Made by a program: the position numbers and the translations under genes. From Fimbriimonadia bacterium (GTDB taxonomy: Bacteria > Armatimonadota > Fimbriimonadia > Fimbriimonadales > Fimbriimonadaceae), in the NCBI GenBank assembly GCA_030430755.1, contig JAUIKO010000001.1, forward strand, positions 310,001 to 374,000: a stretch of 64,000 nucleotides of DNA. Direction: 5' to 3'. Below are positions 32,746 to 40,167 of this stretch, piece by piece. The notes beneath the pieces were generated by a model. The model made no database searches, had not been told where the DNA came from, and saw nothing but the letters and a program-made list of their open reading frames with translations. Within the stretch, counting starts at the first letter, position 1. Every line of letters starts with the position of its first letter.

Positions 32746-35052
32746 ATGAAAACTCGTGTATTGATTAACAAGCCAGAGCAGGTTCTAATTGAACCTGCTT
32801 ATTGTATGGAAAAAAATTTCGAAGAAATTAATATAGAAGAAATAAGTCCCACAATGCATATCATTCCTCACTATGGGATTACTTTAAAAGCTGTTGAAGA
32901 TAAAAATATTTCAAATATTCTTGAATCTTTTAACCTTCAGAAAGATGTTAAGAGTGTCGATTACTCTTTAGAAGAAGGAAAAAGTGATAAGTTGTTCTTT
33001 CAATATCTCGGAGAGGAGGATCAAGAAGCAGAAGGTGATTTTCGAGAAGATGTTGAAAAAGTTCCATACCTGAAAAAATCCGGTGAACATGATATATATA
33101 TAAGATCCATGATTTCTAAGAAGAGATACAGTTTTGATTCTTGTTTTGAATTAAAATGGTTTTTTCCAGTAAGTCCGTTTGCTGATATAAAAGAGTATTT
33201 GTGCTTACTCATACCTGGTCCTAAGAGAATCTATGAAAATGTATTAGGAGAGGGAGTTTTTAAACTGAGTGTGAGTACTAAAGGAATCATTACTATCTAT
33301 GAACTTACTTGTAGTGATGATGAACAAAATAAAAAATGGGAAAAACGATATAGTTTTAAGATTCCTAAATATAGCGGGAATTTAGATTATCATCATCTTC
33401 GAATTTATTTTAAGAAAAATATCATTAAAAATTCAAATAAAGTAGGTCATTTTGTTTTTAAGTATGAGCTTCATACAAGTGATCATGAGTCGAGTGTTTG
33501 TCAAAACGATTCGATATTTACATATGATATATATGATGATTCGGGTCAAGAGGAGATATTTAGTCATACCGAGCATCTTAGAGTTGATGTCAATAAAAAA
33601 TATACACCTATTTTTTATGCAGGTATTGTAACTTTAGAAGATTTGGGAAGTTTTAAAGAATCGGGTGTTGTTTTGCCGTTTATACCAACTACCGATACAC
33701 CGATCGTATTAGAATGGTACGGCAGAAATCTTGAAAATGGAAGGATATCCTCTGAAATCAGTTTTGAAGAAGATAGTGGTAAAGAAATTTTATTAGAGCC
33801 CCTTGATGTCGGTGATGGGTATGCTCGATATCCTGTACAGAAATGCTTAGGAAAATATGTAGCAACATTAAGAATTGATAGAAATCGTAGTGACTATCCT
33901 GTAGTTGAATCCATTAAAATTTCTAGAGAAGGTGTAGTTGAAACAAAAAACAATGAAGTGCTTCTGCTCGAACAAGTACGTGAAGTAAATATATTTGAGA
34001 ATGAGGAAAATATTTCAAGAGCAGCAATTGTTCAAGGGTTAATGAAATCATCGAACGATCAATCTTTTTCTTCGTATCCAATATCCATTGAACAAGTTTA
34101 TGATGATGGAAGTAGCTTGCAAATTTTTAGAGGGTATGTTAGCGAAATACAGAGAGAGTATATAAGCAATGAATTAATAAAATATACTATTTATGCAAAT
34201 GATATGCATCAAAGATTAAGAGAACAGTTTATTCCAGTCAAATTCAACTGGTGTTATGATAGAAGTACTCTTGATGAGAATAGGAGAATGACCTCTTTTA
34301 AGGTGACGGATATGATTAAATATTTGCTTCTCTGGTGTGGGTTTTCAGAATCGGAAATCGATATTGCTGACTCGGAAAATCGGTTAAGCGTTGAGTCTGA
34401 AAAACAACTTATCATGAATCCTCATCTTGATATATGTAAATATATCAAAAAAATTTCACGAGATCATTTGTCAGGTATGGTAGTGTTTCAACCAGAACTA
34501 GGAGAAAATGGAAAATGGGTTTTAAAGAAATTTGTAAAACCTGAAAAATCGAGTGTGTTTGGGAAATTTTATTCAGGAGTTCCACCTTCAAATGTTCCGA
34601 TTTCTGGCCATATAAAGAGAACGATAGGAAGGCTTAAAAAAACTGAAAAAGCTCCTCGATCATCACAGATTTGTATATATGGATTGATTGGAAGTATTCA
34701 AGACAAGAACAGTTCTCGGTTTAGTTATATTTTAAATGAACGACCGGATAGAAAAAAAGCAACGTTAAGAAGATTTGCAACTTATCCAATTTTTGAATCT
34801 GCTTTACGTGATGATAAAGATATCAAAGTGTTGGCTGATTTTTATCGTGATAAGTATTGTTACTCACAGATAGAATTTTCATTTACAACGTTAGATGCTC
34901 AGAACGATATACATCCAGATAGAATCCTTATGCCAGGAGATATCGTGCTTGTCCAAGATGAATTGTGTATTATCAATTTTATTAGAATCTTTTACAATAA
35001 AGATGAATTGCCTTTTTATGATATTAGCTGTAAGCAAATAGCATCACTATAA
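32746..35052 (+). CDS. Large tail-tip/baseplate-hub-like protein, 768 aa
   Basis: The N-terminal ~400 residues are strand-rich without a recognised domain. From about residue 440, IEQVYDDGSSLQIFRGYVSEIQRE and YTIYANDMHQRLREQFIPV, a helical block (MTSFKVTDMIKYLLLWCGFS), and the closing PDRILMPGDIVLVQDELCIINFIRIFYNKDELPFYDISCKQI follow the outline of phage hub proteins of the gp27/gp44/late-control-D fold, in which two related beta domains surround a helical insert. Such proteins form the tail-tip ring and hold the cell-puncturing device. The N-terminal half could be a fibre-attachment or receptor-binding part. There is no ribosome site; it is tightly spaced. Confidence 0.5.
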   Translation: MKTRVLINKPEQVLIEPAYCMEKNFEEINIEEISPTMHIIPHYGITLKAVEDKNISNILESFNLQKDVKSVDYSLEEGKSDKLFFQYLGEEDQEAEGDFREDVEKVPYLKKSGEHDIYIRSMISKKRYSFDSCFELKWFFPVSPFADIKEYLCLLIPGPKRIYENVLGEGVFKLSVSTKGIITIYELTCSDDEQNKKWEKRYSFKIPKYSGNLDYHHLRIYFKKNIIKNSNKVGHFVFKYELHTSDHESSVCQNDSIFTYDIYDDSGQEEIFSHTEHLRVDVNKKYTPIFYAGIVTLEDLGSFKESGVVLPFIPTTDTPIVLEWYGRNLENGRISSEISFEEDSGKEILLEPLDVGDGYARYPVQKCLGKYVATLRIDRNRSDYPVVESIKISREGVVETKNNEVLLLEQVREVNIFENEENISRAAIVQGLMKSSNDQSFSSYPISIEQVYDDGSSLQIFRGYVSEIQREYISNELIKYTIYANDMHQRLREQFIPVKFNWCYDRSTLDENRRMTSFKVTDMIKYLLLWCGFSESEIDIADSENRLSVESEKQLIMNPHLDICKYIKKISRDHLSGMVVFQPELGENGKWVLKKFVKPEKSSVFGKFYSGVPPSNVPISGHIKRTIGRLKKTEKAPRSSQICIYGLIGSIQDKNSSRFSYILNERPDRKKATLRRFATYPIFESALRDDKDIKVLADFYRDKYCYSQIEFSFTTLDAQNDIHPDRILMPGDIVLVQDELCIINFIRIFYNKDELPFYDISCKQIASL

Positions 35053-35088
35053 TCTTTTGAACTAAAAATATTATTTGAATTTTTAAAA

Positions 35089-38000
35089 ATGTCTTCCCTT
35101 CAACTGTATAAGCATATAGATTGTATCGAATATCATTTGTCTATGAAATCACAAGTAGATCAACTGATGAATAACATTGAATGTAGAAATACTGCTAGGT
35201 TAAAAACAGAATACGCAATAGATTCTTATAATGTATCTACCGGAGTATATATGAGCCTAGAAATGAGATTCAGGGAGGATAACAAAGATCAAACTTATTC
35301 TTTTTATGAATTACAGATCGGTCATAATGATGTATACAAAAAAATAGAAGATACGTCTTTTTGCAAGGATATGGACTCCAGGATTATGTTTGGTGGCGTC
35401 AATATCTATTTAAACGAAAATTCAAGTTGGGAAGTTCATATTGATACATTGGATTGGTATATTAATCAGCAACTTGCTTTTCATACTGAAAAATTAACTT
35501 TTATCAATCATCTCCTATCTCCCTCTTCCCTACCATTATTAGGTATTCCTCCTGAACTTTCTATCGAAAGTGGGTCAACAGATGAAATTGTTATCAGGCC
35601 AGGAATAGATAGAGAACATGATATTCAAATAGCTTCTACATGTGAAGGGGGATGGAGATATAAGATAGATAATGTATGGCATAGTCCATCGATGCAATTA
35701 TTGCCAGATGTTGAAATCTTTTCTGATTCTATTTATCGTACACAAATAGAGTCTCATTATCTATCTTCATGTCACATATCTGATCCTATTCGAGATGTGT
35801 TTGATCAAGATCCTAATGGTAAAAAAAGTATAGATCCTATTATTGTTCAAAAAAAGAATATTTATAAAAAATTTTCTAAGTTAAAAAAAAGCGTCGTATT
35901 ATTGCCGGAAACTAAGAAGAATATTCTAAAAAACAATTCAAAATACGGAGTCATTATTGAAAGAGATTTTATTCCTGGAACTTTTTATTCTTCTTCAATG
36001 AACAGTGTGGGAAAATATTTTTTTAGAAGTTCAGTTTGGGAAAAATACCTTGATGATGATACTAAACATGACACAATGTTGCAAGAAATTCATTCTGATA
36101 TAGATCAGCAAACAAAGATGGTGGGTGAAAAAGAAGATGAAATAGAACACCCTTTGAGAGCCGTATCATTTGCACCTGTGAGTATTCAACACCATAGTTG
36201 GGAGTTGAATGATGTGATATGGAATGTTGAAAAAGAAGGTTTTTTTTCTTTTGAAAAAATTTCTTTTGATAAACCAGAGCATTCGAAAGATGTTCAAGAG
36301 AGCGTAGATTATGTATTGAAAAATGAAAAATGGTATAAAGCAGCATATAATGATAAAAAGTTTCCAGTAATAGATTCTGATACAAGAGAAAAATATTCAC
36401 GCTTAGGATCTCCCTCATTAGATCATATCAATGATCATTTTTTATATTTTAATACGGTTGTCAATCCATTCTGGTCATTCTTCTATTCCTCAGATGAAAA
36501 TAATAATCTAGATTCTAACGTGTTATATTTTCCGGTTATGAATACGGATTCTAAGCATAATAATGAGTCAACATGTTTGGTTCACTCGAGTGTTCCTGCT
36601 GATAAAAGATTAAAGAGTAAAATTTACGCCGGATATAAACGTAAGAACACTTTTTGGTGGGGGCATCAAAAAAAGAACCACACAGAATATATATTTAAAG
36701 AAAAATATATTCTTAAGAATCGAAATTGCTGGAACATAAATTATGGAGATATATATATTGATGGAAAAATAGAAATAAAACCAGTAAGAAAAGACTTTTC
36801 TATTGCATATAATGTCGTTAAAGATAGTGGATATGATGAGATTATAGAAATATTTCGAAATATAAATATTTCTTATCAATCAGATATTATTTCTGATATT
36901 AATGTAAAAGTACTCTTTTCTAATGGAATAGAAAACGAAATTAGTTTTGTTGATAAAAATAATAATCTAAAGAGTATAAATATCGATTTACAAAAAAAAT
37001 CTGAGATAGATATGGTCTATATTATGAAAGCAATATCTCAGGATTCTAATCAACTCAAGAAGAGATTATTTAATGTAGATGAAAAGAATCGTATTAAAAG
37101 TATAGAGTTTAACATTAAACTAAAAAAATTATTACCTTTTTCTATTGACATTCCTTGGGTTGAAACAAGAAGACCTGAGTTTGTTCTCCGCGGAGAAGCT
37201 TCACAGTATTTGATTTTATTTGAAAATGGAGTGATATATAGATTATGCAAAGAAAACCTAATTACAAGTCCAGACTTATGTTCATTGCTTAATTTTCCTA
37301 GTAGTATATACGATCAATGTTCTATGTTGGATGGTAACCAAGATGTCGTTGCTTCAGTGGGTAAATATCATTGGTATTTAGATGAAAAAGCAAATATTTA
37401 TGTACTGCCGGAGTCGAAAAGAATTCCTTCAATAGCGTCTTGTCCAGATTATGAAAATAACATCTACGGTATAACTCTTCATGATGACTCCACTAAAGGA
37501 GTATTTATTATTCAGAATTCAGATAATAAATATTCACTGAAAAACTTAGAGCAGTTAACTTTTTCAAAAAACTGGTGTATTCATCATGTTCCGAAAAATT
37601 TATCAATAGAAAGCTGTATAGAAATCATACAAAACGGTTCATTGCAAAGATATCATGAATGTTGTTATTCGATATTGTTATTACAGTTCAAGGTAGTTCC
37701 AAAGCTTTCTTTGAAAAAAACTGTAGATTGGTATGGACTTGCTAAACTATCAGTTATTTCTCAAAATGAACAATTATCATGTTATATTAGAACTAAAAAT
37801 AGTAGTCATCTACTCTATTCTTTGTTGGAAAAAGAGCCTCTCCAGCTAGATGTACTTCACTCAATAGGATGTTATCACTTATTAGGCATACAGAATTCGT
37901 ATGAATATGAACTATATGAGTTTAGAAAAGTCCTCAATAAAACACTCAATATATATAAAGGCATGAAAAATAATGAAATAGTGAAATATTGTAAATTGCC

Positions 38001-38289
38001 GGATGAGAATATATTCATGGTTAAAATAGCTTATCTGAAAGATCGATCAGAAATAGAAATCGATCAGAAGATGATAAAACTCCATAGTCGTAGTATCAAA
38101 GATATAGGTGTTGAGTACCTGAAATATAATTTTGAACCAGAAACGATAGGTCAACATTTTGAACTGTTGTGGAGTCAATATAATCCATACGGGATAGTTT
38201 TATTACATATGAATAAAAACAATAAACAGATATTGTGGAATTCTAAAAATCATGGAAGAAATTGGAAAGTGATTTCGGAGCAAATATGA
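35089..38289 (+). CDS. Very large protein of unknown type at the end of the particle operon, 1066 aa
   Basis: I do not recognise this protein. It has no signal peptide or membrane segment and is rich in Asp, Asn, Lys, Ser and Tyr. The sequence looks beta-rich, with repeated W/F-x-W and Y-x-Y segments. The C-terminal part (residues ~700-1066) has propeller-like strands such as YLILFENGVIYRLCKEN and VVASVGKYHWYLDEKANIYVLP, and ends ILWNSKNHGRNWKVIS, similar to an Asp-box/BNR repeat (S-x-D-x-G-x-x-W). Position after the hub favours a tail fibre or receptor-binding protein, about the size expected. The stop overlaps the next small gene (ATGA). Confidence 0.5.
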   Translation: MSSLQLYKHIDCIEYHLSMKSQVDQLMNNIECRNTARLKTEYAIDSYNVSTGVYMSLEMRFREDNKDQTYSFYELQIGHNDVYKKIEDTSFCKDMDSRIMFGGVNIYLNENSSWEVHIDTLDWYINQQLAFHTEKLTFINHLLSPSSLPLLGIPPELSIESGSTDEIVIRPGIDREHDIQIASTCEGGWRYKIDNVWHSPSMQLLPDVEIFSDSIYRTQIESHYLSSCHISDPIRDVFDQDPNGKKSIDPIIVQKKNIYKKFSKLKKSVVLLPETKKNILKNNSKYGVIIERDFIPGTFYSSSMNSVGKYFFRSSVWEKYLDDDTKHDTMLQEIHSDIDQQTKMVGEKEDEIEHPLRAVSFAPVSIQHHSWELNDVIWNVEKEGFFSFEKISFDKPEHSKDVQESVDYVLKNEKWYKAAYNDKKFPVIDSDTREKYSRLGSPSLDHINDHFLYFNTVVNPFWSFFYSSDENNNLDSNVLYFPVMNTDSKHNNESTCLVHSSVPADKRLKSKIYAGYKRKNTFWWGHQKKNHTEYIFKEKYILKNRNCWNINYGDIYIDGKIEIKPVRKDFSIAYNVVKDSGYDEIIEIFRNINISYQSDIISDINVKVLFSNGIENEISFVDKNNNLKSINIDLQKKSEIDMVYIMKAISQDSNQLKKRLFNVDEKNRIKSIEFNIKLKKLLPFSIDIPWVETRRPEFVLRGEASQYLILFENGVIYRLCKENLITSPDLCSLLNFPSSIYDQCSMLDGNQDVVASVGKYHWYLDEKANIYVLPESKRIPSIASCPDYENNIYGITLHDDSTKGVFIIQNSDNKYSLKNLEQLTFSKNWCIHHVPKNLSIESCIEIIQNGSLQRYHECCYSILLLQFKVVPKLSLKKTVDWYGLAKLSVISQNEQLSCYIRTKNSSHLLYSLLEKEPLQLDVLHSIGCYHLLGIQNSYEYELYEFRKVLNKTLNIYKGMKNNEIVKYCKLPDENIFMVKIAYLKDRSEIEIDQKMIKLHSRSIKDIGVEYLKYNFEPETIGQHFELLWSQYNPYGIVLLHMNKNNKQILWNSKNHGRNWKVISEQI

Positions 38290-38462
38290 AAGAAAGGTAC
38301 AGATCATCAAAATCAACCATAAAAAACGATCAAGATTTTTTTTATATTAATGATAGAGATTTTAATATAAATTCAGAGAAGTATTTTGCTTTAAAAGAGG
38401 TTCTTCTACATAAAGTAAGTAAGTTAAATATTGTCAACAGAAAATTTTCTTCAGATAAATAG
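38286..38462 (+). CDS. Small hypothetical protein, last gene of the cluster, 58 aa
   Basis: ATG 38286 overlaps the stop of the 1066-aa gene (ATGA), implying translational coupling. The product is highly charged (MKERYRSSKSTIKNDQDFF...) with a possible C-terminal amphipathic helix (ALKEVLLHKVSKLNIV). No family is recognised; it may be a fibre chaperone or chance extension. Confidence 0.4.
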   Translation: MKERYRSSKSTIKNDQDFFYINDRDFNINSEKYFALKEVLLHKVSKLNIVNRKFSSDK

Positions 38463-38554
38463 TATATATACTATGAAGTAGAGATGATATACTAATGAAT
38501 GTTAACATTATATAAATGAATATAATAGTATAACGTTTATAGGTTATAAGCAAA

Positions 38555-38645
38555 GGAGAGATCGCATAGTTGGTCTAGTGCGCCGCACTCGAAATGTGGT
38601 GAAGTGTCAAAGCTTCCGTGGGTTCGAATCCCACTCTCTCCGCCA
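38555..38645 (+). tRNA. tRNA-Ser, anticodon CGA
   Basis: The class II cloverleaf has acceptor GGAGAGA/TCTCTCC, anticodon loop CTCGAAA between CCGCA and TGTGG, a long variable arm (TGAAGTGTCAAAGCTTCCG region), T loop GGTTCGAATCC and encoded CCA. It reads UCG. TATAAT at 38521-38526 may belong to its promoter. It marks the right flank of the phage-like cluster, but its 3' end faces away from it. Confidence 0.94.
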
Positions 38646-38761
38646 AAATTATCTATTTCTTATAATAATTTGTTTTATATAGTCCTATAATAGCTTCAAA
38701 ATTCTTTTTCCATATTTTCAAAAAATATAACTAATTAATTTAATAATTTTTCTTTTAATAG

Positions 38762-38789
38762 AAGAGTTTTTGTCTTTCAGTGCCGATGA
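38762..38789 (+). promoter_or_regulatory. Possible FliA/SigD-type promoter before the sigma-GGDEF gene
   Basis: AAGAGTTT (38762-38769), 12 nt, then GCCGATGA (38782-38789) matches the flagellar sigma consensus TAAAGTTT-N11-GCCGATAA at 6 of 8 and 7 of 8 bases with one extra spacer base. It lies 54 bp before the ATG. This would make the sigma gene part of a flagellar regulon or self-controlled; it could be chance. Confidence 0.3.
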
Positions 38790-38843
38790 TTAAAAATGTA
38801 TTAAGTAATTTTATTTGAAATTTTATATTAACGAGCTATTTAT

Positions 38844-40106
38844 ATGTCTGAGTCGATTACAAAAAATTCATTAGAGTATTTGGTGAAAAAATATTATTTA
38901 TCACCAAATGACGAAATGAAACAGCAGATCATTCACAATTGTTCTACTATCGTAGAGCAAGTAGCTAGGAAATATAGCAAGATTGAACCAGTTGATGATC
39001 TAATACAAGTTGGATATATCGGTTTATTAAATGCATTAAGAAGATTTGATTATAAGTCTGGAGTTCGATTTCAAACATATGCTACTCACTTAATTGTAGG
39101 AGAAATAAAGCATTATCTTAGAGATAGAGCTTTAATTATAAGACATCCCGCCTGGCTCCAGGAGTTAAGGCACAAGATTAATCGTTCAGGGGTAACTTTA
39201 CAGGCAGAACTCGGAAGACCACCGGAAAAATACGAAATAGCTAATAAATTAGGTATACAAGAAAGTATTGTCTCAGATATCTTAAGTAGACAAGATGCAT
39301 TGAAAATGGTTTCTTTAAATTTTGCATCGATTACTGATGAAGAAAATTCAAATGAAGTAGATCATGTAGATCCAAGTACACTAAAATTTGTTAATGCAAG
39401 TATAGAAGATAAGTTGTTATTAGAAAAATCTATAAATCAACTTAGAGATTTAGAAAAAACAGTTTTAGTCATGTTTCATTTTGAGAGTTTAACTCAGATA
39501 GAAATAGCAAATCAGTTAAATATTTCTTGCAATTATGTATCCTATATATTGAGACAATCATTAAGTAAGCTAAAGAAAATAATGTCTCATTCAGATCAAA
39601 TAGATGTTTCACAACATTTTCCGAGAGCAACAAATAAAGAAAAATTACAACAGTATTTGCACATACCAGAGAAAAAGTATCTTATTTCAAGATTAGAAGA
39701 AGAAATACATCGTTCTTTAAGCTCTACAAATGAATTATCATTAACGATGATATATATTTCGGGATATAAGGAGTATGAGCAGATATATGGTGCAGATACT
39801 TTATTGGATTTGCTGCTTGAGTTGTCTGATGTGCTGAAATCTTTTATTCGGAAAATTGATACTTTCTCACGATGGGAACATTCAGGATATCTCATTGTTA
39901 GTCCTACACAAGGATTAGATAGTATAAGGTTTATTGATAACCTGGAAAAACTACTTCAGAAATGGTGTGGAGAAACATCTATGCCTTTGAAAAACATTCA
40001 GATATGTATGAGTTCAATTAAACATGAAAACCAATCAGCTCAAGAAATTATTGAAATTGCAAAGAAAAGGTTGCTTCCAATAACTATTACAAAATCTAAT
40101 TTTTAG
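38844..40106 (+). CDS. SigB/SigF-type sigma factor fused to a degenerate GGDEF-like domain
   Basis: The 420-aa protein has a complete sigma-70 module (residues ~5-250): DDLIQVGYIGLLNALRRFDY in region 2, RFQTYATHLIVGEIKHYLRDR followed by IRHPAWLQELRHK in the 2.4/3 boundary as in SigB/SigF/SigG proteins, and a region-4 helix-turn-helix QIEIANQLNISCNYVSYILRQSLSKLKK. After a linker, residues ~278-415 follow the GGDEF pattern: LSLTMIYISGYKEYEQIYGADTLLDLLLELSDVLKSFI, then IDTFSRWEHSGYLIVSP, where GGDEF is replaced by EHSGY, then the closing helices. The cyclase site is lost, so a sensory or dimerising role is likelier. It stands alone and converges on secA. Confidence 0.85.
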   Translation: MSESITKNSLEYLVKKYYLSPNDEMKQQIIHNCSTIVEQVARKYSKIEPVDDLIQVGYIGLLNALRRFDYKSGVRFQTYATHLIVGEIKHYLRDRALIIRHPAWLQELRHKINRSGVTLQAELGRPPEKYEIANKLGIQESIVSDILSRQDALKMVSLNFASITDEENSNEVDHVDPSTLKFVNASIEDKLLLEKSINQLRDLEKTVLVMFHFESLTQIEIANQLNISCNYVSYILRQSLSKLKKIMSHSDQIDVSQHFPRATNKEKLQQYLHIPEKKYLISRLEEEIHRSLSSTNELSLTMIYISGYKEYEQIYGADTLLDLLLELSDVLKSFIRKIDTFSRWEHSGYLIVSPTQGLDSIRFIDNLEKLLQKWCGETSMPLKNIQICMSSIKHENQSAQEIIEIAKKRLLPITITKSNF

Positions 40107-40111
40107 ATATA

Positions 40112-40163
40112 ATTATCTCCTACAGTTATCTTTATAAGATTAAAGATAACTGTAGGAGATAAT
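40112..40163. terminator. Perfect 23-bp bidirectional hairpin between sigma-GGDEF and secA
   Basis: The 23 bases at 40112-40134 (ATTATCTCCTACAG...) are exactly complementary to 40141-40163 across the loop TAAGAT. It lies between the two convergent stop codons and has T-rich ends on both strands. Confidence 0.85.
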
Positions 40164-40167
40164 GTGT

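Larger units (their letters stand above)
23237..38462 (+). mobile_element. Phage-structural / gene-transfer-agent-like cluster
   Basis: Thirteen rightward genes plus a two-gene cassette encode lysis (amidase, holin-like), head (HK97 portal, large terminase, prohead protease, major capsid), connector and tube-like proteins, and two large tail-tip-like proteins. No integrase, excisionase, repressor, replication gene, small terminase or tape-measure gene is seen, and both flanks are ordinary chromosomal genes. No attachment-site duplication was noticed. The pattern fits a domesticated particle such as a gene transfer agent, or a decayed prophage. The intact open frames of every head gene argue against simple decay. 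Confidence 0.75.

Noticed and set aside
23237-38462. Complete active prophage
   Set aside because: No integrase, repressor, replication, small terminase or tape-measure gene is present, and no flanking direct repeats were found.
38555-38645. tRNA-Ser as an attachment site for the phage-like cluster
   Set aside because: Its 3' end faces away from the cluster, and I saw no second copy of the tRNA 3' sequence at the left boundary, nor any integrase gene.
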